DNA of 42,072 nt. Origin: Calditrichaceae bacterium (GTDB lineage Bacteria > Calditrichota > Calditrichia > Calditrichales > Calditrichaceae). The notes beneath the pieces are model-generated. The model worked only from the letters and a program-made list of their open reading frames with translations. It made no database searches and had not been told where the DNA came from. Position numbers and translations under genes: made by a program. Positions 9,556 to 20,263 of this stretch are shown in pieces; within the stretch, counting starts at the first letter, position 1; every line of letters begins with the position of its first letter. The stretch is taken from positions 1 through 42,072 of the forward strand of contig JANTHG010000003.1 of NCBI GenBank assembly GCA_024762535.1, written 5' to 3'.

Positions 9556-10341
9556 TTACGCCCTGTTTGAATTTTTTAAGGCAATGAGGGCGGCGCCATA
9601 GGCCCCCATAAGCTGCGGATATTCCGGCATGGTCACCTGCTCTCCTAATTCCTGAGTAATCATTTCCCGGATAGCCGGATTTTTAACCACCCCGCCGGAA
9701 AGCATTAACGGTGGAACCAGTCCCACACTACGGATCATGGCTACAATGCGCAAAATAAGAGAACGGTGCAATCCTTTTAAAATGGGATTCACTTCTACTC
9801 CATGAGCAATCATGGAAATAATTTCCGATTCAGCAAAAACCGTACAAGTGCTGGAAATGGCTACTTCTTCTGCGGCCGAGAGTGCTTCAACTCCCATTCT
9901 GTCCAATGGTACTCTAAGTCTTCCGGCTGTGTTTTCCAAAAACCGACCGGTCCCTGCTGCGCACTTGTCGTTCATAGCAAAATCGACAACCTGGCTGTTT
10001 TCTCCAATAATAATCACTTTACTGTCTTGTCCACCGATATCCACCAGCGTACCACCATGGCCTAATTGATTATAAACACCCGTGGCATGACAGGTAATTT
10101 CCGTTACCTTCTTTTCGGCTTGTTCGACCAGATTTCGTCCGTAACCGGTAGCTACCATAGGCAGTTCTTTACCATCAAAACCATGTTCCCGCATTAGATT
10201 AAAAAAGTGATCTACCTGATCTTCGACTCTGGGATCCGCCCCTTCCAAATGGTGCCAGATTAATTTTCCCTGTGCGTCAACGGCTGTTAATTTAACAGTT
10301 GTGGATCCCACATCTATTCCTAATGCCTTTACCTCTTCCAT
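9556..10341 (-). CDS. Acyl-CoA dehydratase activase (BadF/BadG/HgdC-type ATPase)
   Basis: GIDVGSTTVKLTAVD nucleotide-binding motif; NDKCAAGTGRFLE and ISSTCTVFAESEIISM with the two Cys expected for the bridging [4Fe-4S] cluster. Confidence 0.93.
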   Translation of the reverse strand: MEEVKALGIDVGSTTVKLTAVDAQGKLIWHHLEGADPRVEDQVDHFFNLMREHGFDGKELPMVATGYGRNLVEQAEKKVTEITCHATGVYNQLGHGGTLVDIGGQDSKVIIIGENSQVVDFAMNDKCAAGTGRFLENTAGRLRVPLDRMGVEALSAAEEVAISSTCTVFAESEIISMIAHGVEVNPILKGLHRSLILRIVAMIRSVGLVPPLMLSGGVVKNPAIREMITQELGEQVTMPEYPQLMGAYGAALIALKNSNRA

Positions 10342-10344
10342 ATA

Positions 10345-11670
10345 TTAATCCTCCAGCATTTCCATGAAAGCAGCCAAGCGGGATGCCACCTGCTCTTCCG
10401 CATAGGCACGCGGGTCGTCATGGTCGGCTTCCAGTAAAAGGGCCGGTATGTTGTATTCTTTAATCAAACGGTTGCGTTGATCCACCTGACCGATGGAATA
10501 TGGTTTACATGAACGATCTGAATGTAAAATGACACCATTGAGATCAAAGTCCTCAACCATTCGACGCATCGTATTCAGTTTATATTTTGTACCTTTGTTC
10601 AAAATCGGATAGAGGTAGGTACGTGCCATAGAGTCCAGGGGCTTATCTACATTAATAAGCGGCGCTAACTCTCCCCAGGCATTTGTATAAGTTGAAGCAA
10701 CCACGGCAATACCGCGTTCCGCCAGATATTCCGACAAATAGCGCAAGCGGTACCAGATGGGTAAGTTGTCCCAGAGTAATCGTTTTCGTTCTTTCTTAAG
10801 CGCACCGATTCCTTTTGATATTCGTTCGTCCAGTTCTTTTAATAATTGACTATAGAAATCAACGGTCGTCTTTAATCCACGCATCTCTACAATGGGCGCC
10901 ATATGAATAAATTGGTCAAATACCGAAAGAGGCGCGGGATGTTGCTTTCCCCTTCCCATAATTTCTAACCAGAGTTCTGTAGCATCTTTGCTTAACTGCA
11001 GCACCTCCTGCAATTTTTTATATTCTAATGTTTTTCCTGCTACCTGTTCCGACACAGGAATAGAATCTTCCAACTGCCGGCGTACAAACTTAATCGCATG
11101 ATCGGGTGCTTCATCATAAACAAAGGGTGTGTCAATTAATATCAGAGGAACGTTAAAATGATCTGCCAGTACGCGGTACCAATGTAAAACGGTCTGGCAA
11201 ATATTTGTACAAGCCAGCAACAAATCCGGCTTAGGAAGCTTCCCAACAGGTGTTTTTCCCGATAGCACAGACCCGATATCGGTACGGGCATAAGAGCATA
11301 TATCCCTTGAATAACCGGCGTTCTCCGCCTCTGTTGAAATATCCACAACGGCGCGCCGCGCTCCACATAACGCTCCGTGGTTTTCGGGATAAAGCACATA
11401 GTATCCCAATGCCTGTAAAATTTCTACCGGCCCTCCGGATGTTACCCAGGCCACGGGCCTGTGTCCGTTTGCATAGCGCCCCGCCAGGTAGTGGAGCGAA
11501 ATTAATTCTTTAGTACGTGCACCGATTCTCAATGGTTCGGATAAAATATCCGTTCGCCATTTAGAAGAGGAAAATGTGCTATGCTCTGCTCGTCGTCTCT
11601 GCCAGCCGAGTGCCGTTTTCCCTATAATATTCACATTTACCATATATTTCAGCGTTGCGCTCACACTCAT
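10345..11670 (-). CDS. 2-hydroxyacyl-CoA dehydratase / benzoyl-CoA reductase-like subunit (HgdB/BcrB family)
   Basis: [41 protein letters not shown]: Cys positions typical of cluster ligands. ATGA overlap with upstream gene. Confidence 0.88.
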   Translation of the reverse strand: MSVSATLKYMVNVNIIGKTALGWQRRRAEHSTFSSSKWRTDILSEPLRIGARTKELISLHYLAGRYANGHRPVAWVTSGGPVEILQALGYYVLYPENHGALCGARRAVVDISTEAENAGYSRDICSYARTDIGSVLSGKTPVGKLPKPDLLLACTNICQTVLHWYRVLADHFNVPLILIDTPFVYDEAPDHAIKFVRRQLEDSIPVSEQVAGKTLEYKKLQEVLQLSKDATELWLEIMGRGKQHPAPLSVFDQFIHMAPIVEMRGLKTTVDFYSQLLKELDERISKGIGALKKERKRLLWDNLPIWYRLRYLSEYLAERGIAVVASTYTNAWGELAPLINVDKPLDSMARTYLYPILNKGTKYKLNTMRRMVEDFDLNGVILHSDRSCKPYSIGQVDQRNRLIKEYNIPALLLEADHDDPRAYAEEQVASRLAAFMEMLED

Positions 11671-12767
11671 CCTAATATCTCCAGAAAAGCTCCAATCCTT
11701 GTTACAATCTGATTTGACAAGGGATCATTTAAGTCGATCTCGATTTGAACCGAAGGCAAGCCGGCTGCTTTCAGTTTGGCCCGCAACCGGGGAAGATCAA
11801 ATAATTCAGGTTCACAAAACTTTACATCATAAAACACAACTCCCCTGGCATCTGTTTGGTCTGCCAACCGAAGAAGATATTGTTTACGTTCTTCAAGCGA
11901 ATTACCCCGTGTAGGATCCGGCGGAGCGTTCAGAATGCGTTCCGCCATACGTCTGAAGGGTTGCTCACTTTTCCCGGAAGCATATAATCGCCGCCCACAG
12001 CAGGCCAGGTCGTCGGCTACGACAGCAGCTCCCAACTCCGTAATTGTTGTTAATACCTCCATTGGCTCCGGAACAATTCCTGAAAGAATAATTGCTGTTC
12101 CCTTTGGATTATCGAAACCCTTACGGGACAGAACCTTTTCTGCAATTGAAATAAATGTTTCTGCCGGTAAATATTCTCGCGTGCGGACCAGATGGTAAAA
12201 AGAATAATTAGAAAGTGACACCTTTTGCCGCTTTTCGTATAATTGCCGGAGTAAATCATCGGCCTTTTCTTCACGTCGGATACAACGTAGTAATATCTCC
12301 TCAGATGGCTTTTTACCGGTTAACCCGCTCAGGTGACGGTATAATTGGCGAAATTCTTCTGTCAGAAAACGCAGGTCTTCCGGACGATTGCCACGTGGTA
12401 AATAAAGCGGGAATATGGATTGTTTCGGTTTAACAAAATCCAGCAGAATACTTCCGAAACCCTGCAGACTGTCACACGTATGGGGAACGGCTATAAAATC
12501 AGCCAAATCCAGCCCGCCCTTTTTAAGGAATGAAAGCGCATTGTGCACAATAGAACACACATACGGCTGCAGATGTGCTCCTCCATGACTTACATCCGTT
12601 CCAGGCGGCCCCCATACTTCAACCGGTAAAACATCAAACGCCCGGAACAAACTTCTCGGATAATGAATAGGGAGAACGGCCGCTATCATCCCGGAGTTTT
12701 GTTTGAAAGCTGTTATTGTTTCAATTCGATTGGGTATCGCAGGTAATTCCATCGTTTTTAGGCTCAT
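11667..12767 (-). CDS. 2-hydroxyacyl-CoA dehydratase-like second subunit (HgdB/BcrC family)
   Basis: [57 protein letters not shown]. Confidence 0.85.
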   Translation of the reverse strand: MSLKTMELPAIPNRIETITAFKQNSGMIAAVLPIHYPRSLFRAFDVLPVEVWGPPGTDVSHGGAHLQPYVCSIVHNALSFLKKGGLDLADFIAVPHTCDSLQGFGSILLDFVKPKQSIFPLYLPRGNRPEDLRFLTEEFRQLYRHLSGLTGKKPSEEILLRCIRREEKADDLLRQLYEKRQKVSLSNYSFYHLVRTREYLPAETFISIAEKVLSRKGFDNPKGTAIILSGIVPEPMEVLTTITELGAAVVADDLACCGRRLYASGKSEQPFRRMAERILNAPPDPTRGNSLEERKQYLLRLADQTDARGVVFYDVKFCEPELFDLPRLRAKLKAAGLPSVQIEIDLNDPLSNQIVTRIGAFLEILG

Positions 12768-14437
12768 CCGTTTGTTTGTTGTTTTTTAATTTCGTTATCA
12801 CGCAGTGAACGTCTTAAAATTTTTCCGATTGCACTTTTAGGCAAGTCAGAACAAAATTCAATTTCTGACGGTACTTTATAGGGGGTTAAATATTGCCTGA
12901 AATATTTCTTTAATTCGTCTTCCGTTGCTTTTTCACCCTCTTTAAGCACTATAAAGACTTTTACCTTTTCGCCTTTATATGTATCCGGGATGCCAACCGC
13001 AATACCTTCTTTTACTTTGGGATGCTTGTATATTAATTCATCGATTTCGCGTGGATAGATATTAAAACCACCAACAATAATTAATTCTTTTTTACGGTCA
13101 GTAATATAAAAATATCCCTCTTCATCCATATAGCCGATATCACCGGTTAGCAGCCAGTCATCCAGCATTGTTTTTTCTGTTTCTACCGGATTCTTGTAAT
13201 AACCCTTCATCATGGTGGGTGTACGCAGGGCAATTTCACCTAATTCACCAGGGGGTAAATCACTTTTGTCTTTTAAGCTAACAATTTTTGCTTCCACATC
13301 CGGGAAGGGCAAGCCAATGCTGCCGATCTTATGTTTTCCCTCGTAAGGATTGGCCATAATAGCAGTAACCGCTTCTGTAAGACCATATCCTTCGATGGCT
13401 CGTCCATTAGTCATCTTTTCGAAATTCTCTTTGATAGCTGTTGTCAATGGCGCCGCACCTACCCAAACCGCATTTAAACTGCCAAAATCATATTTTGAAA
13501 TATTTTTAAGATTCGATAAGGCAACTAAAATAGTAGGTACAACCGCGGAAACCGTTGGTTTATATTTATGGATTGCCTTGGCCATTTCCTGTGCATTGAA
13601 TTTTGGCAACATTATGATTTCTGCACCGGCAAGAATAAAGGAATTCATGCCTACGCTCATACCATATCCATGAAAAAAGGGCAAGATGGCCAGCATGCGG
13701 TCTTCTTTTTTGAGGTGTCCCCAAACTTTTATCTGATGCGCATTTGCAACAATATTAAAATGCGAGAGCATGATTCCTTTAGCAATGCCCGTGGTGCCGC
13801 CTGAATAAATAAGAACAGCCAAATCATCCGGCTGTGCCGGATGCGGTTTAAAGTTTTCAAGGTTCCCCGTCGTTATTAATTCCCTGAAATCATAAATATC
13901 CTGCTTACTGTTTTTTAACTGCTTTTTTACAAGTTTGTTCTCGCGGATGGTCTGAACGAGACCCCGGGGAAAAGGTAAAAAATCTCCGATACGGCTATAA
14001 ATGATTTGTTTAATTGGTACCCGACTGCTCAATTCCATTATTTTTTCCAGGAACATGGGCAGAGTAATAACCGTTTTTGCTCCGGAATCATTAAAATGAA
14101 ACTCCAGTTCCGAAACCGAGTACAGGGGATTTAAGGGCACAATCACTGCACCCGCCTTAAGGGCGCCGAAGTAGGCAATCGGGTAACCGGGAAAATTAGG
14201 AAGTAAAAAGGCAATTTTATTACCCGGCTTAAGCCCCTGTTCACGAAGAGCCACCGCAAAGCGGTCGGACATTTCTTTAATCTCGCGATAAGAAAGCTGT
14301 TTGCCAAAAAAACGGCTTAACGGACGATCCGCAAATTGAGCAGCGCTTTCATCTAATAACTCATACACGGGAACCGTTGGATATTCCAAACGTTCCGGTA
14401 CTTGCTTGTCATAGAATTGCAACCAGGGCTTCGTCAT
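12764..14437 (-). CDS. AMP-dependent acyl-CoA synthetase/ligase
   Basis: LIYSGGTTGIAKGIMLSH (P-loop), EGYGLTEA, LLTGDIGYMDEEGYFYITDRKKELIIVGGFNIYPREIDE, KSAIGKILRRSLRD. Confidence 0.93.
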   Translation of the reverse strand: MTKPWLQFYDKQVPERLEYPTVPVYELLDESAAQFADRPLSRFFGKQLSYREIKEMSDRFAVALREQGLKPGNKIAFLLPNFPGYPIAYFGALKAGAVIVPLNPLYSVSELEFHFNDSGAKTVITLPMFLEKIMELSSRVPIKQIIYSRIGDFLPFPRGLVQTIRENKLVKKQLKNSKQDIYDFRELITTGNLENFKPHPAQPDDLAVLIYSGGTTGIAKGIMLSHFNIVANAHQIKVWGHLKKEDRMLAILPFFHGYGMSVGMNSFILAGAEIIMLPKFNAQEMAKAIHKYKPTVSAVVPTILVALSNLKNISKYDFGSLNAVWVGAAPLTTAIKENFEKMTNGRAIEGYGLTEAVTAIMANPYEGKHKIGSIGLPFPDVEAKIVSLKDKSDLPPGELGEIALRTPTMMKGYYKNPVETEKTMLDDWLLTGDIGYMDEEGYFYITDRKKELIIVGGFNIYPREIDELIYKHPKVKEGIAVGIPDTYKGEKVKVFIVLKEGEKATEDELKKYFRQYLTPYKVPSEIEFCSDLPKSAIGKILRRSLRDNEIKKQQTNG

Positions 14438-14749
14438 ACCATACCTCCGGAAAATTAATCTTTAAGAAATATAGGCAACTAAAATAATACATTCCAAAAT
14501 TAATTCCACACCCTGAAGCAATGGTAAGGGTATTTCCCTATCGTATCCACATCCCGGGCACACGCGGCCTATTAAAATCAACTGGATTAAATTTAAATGG
14601 ATTGTCATTTTAAAAAAGTAATGTAAAAAATATTTCTGCCGGCAACTTGTAACTTTAGTCTTCCGTATGTAACATTGCTCAGTCCGTTTCCCTGAAGAAC
14701 CAACGGTCAGATCCGATAGTATCTATTTTCATAAATTTAGGAGTTTTTT

Positions 14750-17700
14750 ATGCGTCGTATCCTGATTTCTTTATTCCTATTTCTGCCTTTTGTGTTACAA
14801 GCTGCGGGAAATAACGGTTACTACCGTTTTCCGGCACTTTATCAAAACACCATTATTTTTACTGCTGAAGGTGATTTGTGGAAGGTACCCATAACCGGTG
14901 GCAACGCTCAGCGTCTAACTACCAATCACGGCGTAGAATCAAACGCTTCCGTTTCAGCACATGGAAAATGGATTGCCTTTTCGGCCCAATACGAAGGGCC
15001 TACTGAAGTGTATGTAATGCCAATCGCGGGTGGTATTCCCAAAAGACTAACCTTCGAAGGACACCGGGCTATAGTATCCGGGTGGGCAACAGACGGCAAA
15101 GTTCTATTCAGCACATCCCGTTACTCTACGCTACCGGACAGGCAACTGGTCAAGGTAGATATAAATACACGGCAAAAGGAAATCATTCCCTTGAGTCAGG
15201 CCGATCAGGGTGCTTTTGAGCCGCAAGGAAAAACCCTCTTTTTTACGAGACGTCCGTTTCAGGGCAGCCATACTAAACGCTACAAGGGCGGTACGGCACA
15301 AAATCTCTGGAAATTTACCAGCGACAGTGCAGAAGCGATTCCCCTGACTGCTGATTATCCCGGTACCAGTAAAAATCCCATGTGGTGGAACGGTCGAATA
15401 TATTTCCTCAGTGATCGTGACAATACAATGAATATCTGGTCCATGAAGGAGGACGGTTCGGACTTAAGACAGCACACTTTTCACAAAGGGCTGGATATAA
15501 ACAGCGCGTCACTGAATAACGGACGCATCGTTTACCAGTTGCTGGCTGATTTGTTTGTGTATGATATTGCTAAGGACAGCGATAATAAACTAAATATAAA
15601 ATTAACTTCCGATTTTGACCAAATGCATGAAAAATGGGTGAAGAAGCCCATGAAATACTTAACCGCTACCCATATTTCAGCGGACGGTTCCATGGTTGCT
15701 TTAACTGCAAGAGGACAGGTGTTTGTTGCACCGGTTGAAGGTGGACGCCTGATTCGCGCGACACGGAATGAAAGCATCCGTTACCGGCAAGCACGCTTTA
15801 TGCCGGATGGTAAAACTCTGCTGGCCTTATCCGATGAAAGCGGTGAATTCGAATTCCATCGTCTTCCTGCCAACGGTGTGGGAAAGGAAGCAGTGCTCAC
15901 CCGGGATGCTGATGTGCTCCGCTACCAGGGTGTACCGGCACCGGATGGTAAAAAATTCGCCTTTACCGATAAAAATTACCGCCTGTGGGTGTACGATTTT
16001 AGTATGCATAAAGCCAAAATCCTTACTACCTCAAAAATAGAAAATTTCTACAATTTGGCCTGGTCACCAGACAGCCGCTGGCTGGCTTTTCTAAGCTTTG
16101 CGGAGAACCAATTTGCCCAAATCAAAATTTATGACAGTAAAACGGGCCGGTTTCATGATCTTACCGATGACCGCGTAAACAGTTTTAATCCAGTTTGGAG
16201 TGCCGACGGCAAATGGCTGTACTTTTTATCCCAAAGAAATTTGCACACCGTTGTACCCAGTCCCTGGGGAGAATATCAACCCGAACCGTTTCTAGATAAA
16301 ATTACTAAAATTTACATGGTGTCTTTGACGCCTGAGGTGCGTTCTCCTTTTTTGCCAGAAGATGAACTGACACGGGCTAAACTACAAATCGAAAAAGACA
16401 AGAAAAAAAGTGAAAACAAAAAAAACGAAAATGAAAAAGTAACGGTTACCATCGATTTTTCCGGTTTGCAGCAGCGGGTAATGCCGGTACCTCTACCGGC
16501 TGCCAATTACACAGATTTGGCTGTAAATAAGGAGTATCTGTTTTGGTCGGAAATCAACCGTACCGGCAAAAACAAACACATCTTGAAAGCATTAAAAATT
16601 AAGAACAAAGATATTGAAGCAAAAAAACTGGTGGATGATATCCGCGGGTTCGAGCTTTCTGCCAACGGGAAAAAAATATTAGTACGACAGAAAGAAAATC
16701 TCTTTGTTGTTGACGCCAAGGATACAGCACCGGCAAAAATCACCAAAAATAGAGTCGATTTAAAAGGCTGGACTTATTCGCTGCACCCCAAAGATGAGTG
16801 GCGTCAAATGCTGGTGGATGCCTGGCGAATGGAACGTGACTATTTTTATGATCCAAATTTACACGGTGTTAAGTATAAAGAAATCTTAGACAAATATCTT
16901 CCGTATATCGATCGCGTTACAGACCGTGATGAACTGGATGATTTAATTGGTCAGATGGTCGGTGAACTATCTGCCCTGCATACCTTTGTGGCCGGAGGCG
17001 ACAAAAGACGAAGTGAAACAAATACAAAACAGGGCTTTCTCGGAGCCGTACTGGAACATGATTTCGCAAACAAGGGTTACCGCATTGCGCATATCTACCA
17101 ATCTGATCCCAATTTTCCCGAACGCCTTGCCCCGCTTGACAAACCGGAGGTTCGTATTCCAGAAGGCGATGTAATCCGTGCGGTCAACGGCATTCCCGCT
17201 TTATCCGTAGACGATATTTCCTTGTTATTAAAAAATCAGGCCGGGAAACAGGTGTTGCTAACTTTATATTCACTAAAAAGCAAAAAGCTCTATAATAAGC
17301 TGGTTAAACCTTTCGATGCCCGGCAGGAAAGTAGTTTACGTTACAGTGAGTGGGAATATACGCGCCGGTTGCAGGTAGAGAAAGAGGGAAAAAGTGAACT
17401 GGGCTATGTACATCTGCGGGCAATGGGTGGGGGCAATTACCGCGAATGGCTTGAAAATTTTTATCCGGTAGCTAACCGCAAAGGTCTGATTATCGACGTT
17501 CGCCACAACAGAGGCGGCAATATTGACAGTTGGATTCTGGAAAAACTCCTGCGCAAAATCTGGTTCTACTGGAAACCGCGTGTGGGTAAACCTACCTGGA
17601 ATATGCAGTATGCTTTTCCTGGCCATATGGTGGTTTTATGCGACGGCTTTACGGCCTCGGATGGCGAAGCTTTTTCGGAAGGCTTCCGTAGGCTGGGTTT

Positions 17701-18007
17701 GGGTAAGGTCATCGGTACACGTACCTGGGGCGGTGAAATCTGGTTGTCCTTCAGTAATCGTTTGGTAGATATGGGCATTGCTTCTGCTGCAGAAACCGGT
17801 GTTTACGGTCCGGAGGGTAAGTGGCTGATTGAAGGACACGGCGTTGAACCGGATCGCATTGTGGATAATCTGCCTCATGCGACCTTTGAAGGAAAAGATG
17901 CTCAGTTGGAAGCGGCCATTTCATACTTACAGGAAAAAATAGCGAAGGAGCCGGTAACTATTCCACAGCCTCCGGCCTATCCGGATAAAACGGGTAAGGT
18001 AAAATAA
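14750..18007 (+). CDS. Tricorn protease-like S41 peptidase, exported
   Basis: Signal peptide; beta-propeller WD/PD40-like repeats (HGKWIAFSAQYEG, SPDSRWLAFLS, SADGKWLYFLS); tricorn core WRQMLVDAWRMERDYFYDPNLHGV; PDZ-like; S41 LIIDVRHNRGGN and CDGFTASDGEAFSEGFR. Confidence 0.92.
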   Translation: MRRILISLFLFLPFVLQAAGNNGYYRFPALYQNTIIFTAEGDLWKVPITGGNAQRLTTNHGVESNASVSAHGKWIAFSAQYEGPTEVYVMPIAGGIPKRLTFEGHRAIVSGWATDGKVLFSTSRYSTLPDRQLVKVDINTRQKEIIPLSQADQGAFEPQGKTLFFTRRPFQGSHTKRYKGGTAQNLWKFTSDSAEAIPLTADYPGTSKNPMWWNGRIYFLSDRDNTMNIWSMKEDGSDLRQHTFHKGLDINSASLNNGRIVYQLLADLFVYDIAKDSDNKLNIKLTSDFDQMHEKWVKKPMKYLTATHISADGSMVALTARGQVFVAPVEGGRLIRATRNESIRYRQARFMPDGKTLLALSDESGEFEFHRLPANGVGKEAVLTRDADVLRYQGVPAPDGKKFAFTDKNYRLWVYDFSMHKAKILTTSKIENFYNLAWSPDSRWLAFLSFAENQFAQIKIYDSKTGRFHDLTDDRVNSFNPVWSADGKWLYFLSQRNLHTVVPSPWGEYQPEPFLDKITKIYMVSLTPEVRSPFLPEDELTRAKLQIEKDKKKSENKKNENEKVTVTIDFSGLQQRVMPVPLPAANYTDLAVNKEYLFWSEINRTGKNKHILKALKIKNKDIEAKKLVDDIRGFELSANGKKILVRQKENLFVVDAKDTAPAKITKNRVDLKGWTYSLHPKDEWRQMLVDAWRMERDYFYDPNLHGVKYKEILDKYLPYIDRVTDRDELDDLIGQMVGELSALHTFVAGGDKRRSETNTKQGFLGAVLEHDFANKGYRIAHIYQSDPNFPERLAPLDKPEVRIPEGDVIRAVNGIPALSVDDISLLLKNQAGKQVLLTLYSLKSKKLYNKLVKPFDARQESSLRYSEWEYTRRLQVEKEGKSELGYVHLRAMGGGNYREWLENFYPVANRKGLIIDVRHNRGGNIDSWILEKLLRKIWFYWKPRVGKPTWNMQYAFPGHMVVLCDGFTASDGEAFSEGFRRLGLGKVIGTRTWGGEIWLSFSNRLVDMGIASAAETGVYGPEGKWLIEGHGVEPDRIVDNLPHATFEGKDAQLEAAISYLQEKIAKEPVTIPQPPAYPDKTGKVK

Positions 18008-18040
18008 CAAAATAGTGAACGATGACAAGTTGTGAGTAAT

Positions 18041-18784
18041 TTATTCAAACAGCGGCATAAAATCGTTCACGAAAACCATTTCGGTTTTTTCGATCTTTTT
18101 CAGATCGGAACGAATTAATTCTGAGGAGGTATGAAACTCGATGGGATAATTGGGGTACATTTCCTTGTTCTGCTCTCGGCGCGGTGGAACACTTTGGCGT
18201 AATTCCACCAAAAAGAGAGATTGGTACAGATACGTTCGGGCGGTTTCCAGTTCCCCACGCTGCATTAAACATAAACTTTTGATATGTGTATAATTGGCCG
18301 ATGAAGGATTGAAAGATAGGCTTATGTTGATGCAATGCAAGGCCATGTCAAAATTATGTAAATCATAAAATACGATAGCTGCCAAATAGTTGATATATTC
18401 ATCCGATGGAAAATCTTTGTATATATTGATTATATAATCATCATATCGTTTACGATATGCTTTCCATGCCAAGCGGCTATTCATCTCAAAAATATTTTGA
18501 ATAAGTTCCGGAGATATTTCCGTATGTTTTTCCGAAAACCGTTCATATATTTCTAAGGTTCGTTCCAATGAAAAAGGCTCGTCGTCCATAATATCCGGCG
18601 CTTTACTCTGTGGCCTGTTCTTTAGACGATCCAGTTCTTCGCCATTATGCCGTTGAAAAACCTCATTCCCTATTTCAAAAATGCTACTGATCGACTCCAG
18701 CGTAAAAGCCTTAATCACATTACGCTGGATATAAAGCTTATAAATTTCCTGAATCGATTCCTGCATTTTTGCTTTTGAAATCAT
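18041..18784 (-). CDS. Hypothetical protein, TPR-like in its C-terminal half
   Basis: Intact 247-aa ORF; helical, with EYINYLAAIVFYDLHNFDMALHCINISLSFNPSSANYTHIKSLCLMQRGELETARTYLYQSL resembling TPRs. Confidence 0.65.
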   Translation of the reverse strand: MISKAKMQESIQEIYKLYIQRNVIKAFTLESISSIFEIGNEVFQRHNGEELDRLKNRPQSKAPDIMDDEPFSLERTLEIYERFSEKHTEISPELIQNIFEMNSRLAWKAYRKRYDDYIINIYKDFPSDEYINYLAAIVFYDLHNFDMALHCINISLSFNPSSANYTHIKSLCLMQRGELETARTYLYQSLFLVELRQSVPPRREQNKEMYPNYPIEFHTSSELIRSDLKKIEKTEMVFVNDFMPLFE

Positions 18785-19036
18785 TTTTTACCTTTAACTT
18801 GCTTTTCTTTAGTCTAATAGTCGAACTATTTAAACAAATATTAATATTTTTGTGTACTCTGCCCGATATTTTCTCATTCCGGCTATTGTGTGTTTTTTCT
18901 TTAAAAATATATACACACATAGCAAAAATCAACTGATTTCTTTTACCTATAAACATCAGTTTACAATTGTATTATTCCCACACTTTTTTTAGCTTAACCC
19001 AGATATGTTACTTTTACCTATTTCTTGGGAGTATTA

Positions 19037-20263
19037 TTGAAAACGTTTTTATTCATCATCCTTGGTTTTAGTCTCTTTCTTTTATCCGGTTGCCAGCAGC
19101 AATTACTTAAACCCGGCCAAACTAATGCCCCTAAAGCCAGGGTACTAATAAAAGAAATATCCACGCTCGATTCTGTAGTTTTTAAGGGTACTTATATATT
19201 CAATTCTTCTGAAGCCCGCTACGAATTTGGACGCAACAACCATTTCATTTCCATAGAACCCACTCAAAATGGTTTTAAAATATTTAATTCCAACCGTTAT
19301 TTTGTACTAACGTGTCAGGATCGTGCCTTCTTTTATCCTAAAGATTCCCAGGGTTTGTTTATATTAAACGGGCACTCCTACCATGGGGGGGTAGTCCTAT
19401 TAAAAAACCAGGCGAACGTTTTGCTTGCTATTAATTCAGTGGATTTAGAAGATTATTTAAAGGGTGTGGTTCCAGCCGAAATGCCTTCAGCCAATCCGTC
19501 CTATCTAAACGCGCTAAAGGCCCAGGCCATCTGTGCGCGCGGTTATACACTTAAACAAATGGAAGAACACCGTAACGATCCTTTTGATGTCTTTGCTGAT
19601 ACACGGGACCAGGTTTACCTTGGAAAAAACGCAGAAACAGACCTGGCAACTCAAGCTGTCAATCAAACCCGCGGCGATGTACTCATGTTCCACGATACGC
19701 TTGCTACCATCTACTACCATTCCACCTGCGGTGGACAAACTGAAGCGGTTCAGAATGTTTGGCCCAATCGTAGTTATTCTTACCTGCAACCTCAAAAGGA
19801 TGTTCTTGGAAACCGGTTTTCGTGTTCGGTGTCTCCCCTGTTTCGCTGGACGCGACGCTTTTCCTTAGCCGAATTGGACCAATCCTTTTTAACTATGTTT
19901 GGACATTCTCTTCTAACTCGGCCCGTATCGGACACAACACGCATTTCCTTTTCCGCGCAAATCGTTAAAAAAAGCAACACTGGTCGGGTACAATCTCTTA
20001 AGATTGCTTATGCAGACACCAGCTTTGTCTTAAACGGTTATGACATACGACGGTTTTTTAGTAAAGACAACAAGCCTTTGCCAAGTACTCTTTTCTATTT
20101 AAGAAAAGACGGCCCAACCTTAATAATCTTTGGCGGAGGCTATGGCCATGGCGTTGGTCTGTGCCAGTGGGGCGCCTTAAATATGTCCCAAATGGGTTTT
20201 AAGTATTATGATATTTTAGTTAATAAATATTTTAAAGGTACCTATTTAAAAAAGGTGTATTAA
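19037..20263 (+). CDS. SpoIID/LytB-domain lipoprotein
   Basis: Probable TTG start at 19037 after GGGAG (track used TTG 19025); lipobox LLSGC; SpoIID core LEDYLKGVVPAEMPSANPSYLNALKAQAICARGYTL, HSTCGGQTE, GGGYGHGVGLCQWGA. Confidence 0.9.
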   Translation: MKTFLFIILGFSLFLLSGCQQQLLKPGQTNAPKARVLIKEISTLDSVVFKGTYIFNSSEARYEFGRNNHFISIEPTQNGFKIFNSNRYFVLTCQDRAFFYPKDSQGLFILNGHSYHGGVVLLKNQANVLLAINSVDLEDYLKGVVPAEMPSANPSYLNALKAQAICARGYTLKQMEEHRNDPFDVFADTRDQVYLGKNAETDLATQAVNQTRGDVLMFHDTLATIYYHSTCGGQTEAVQNVWPNRSYSYLQPQKDVLGNRFSCSVSPLFRWTRRFSLAELDQSFLTMFGHSLLTRPVSDTTRISFSAQIVKKSNTGRVQSLKIAYADTSFVLNGYDIRRFFSKDNKPLPSTLFYLRKDGPTLIIFGGGYGHGVGLCQWGALNMSQMGFKYYDILVNKYFKGTYLKKVY

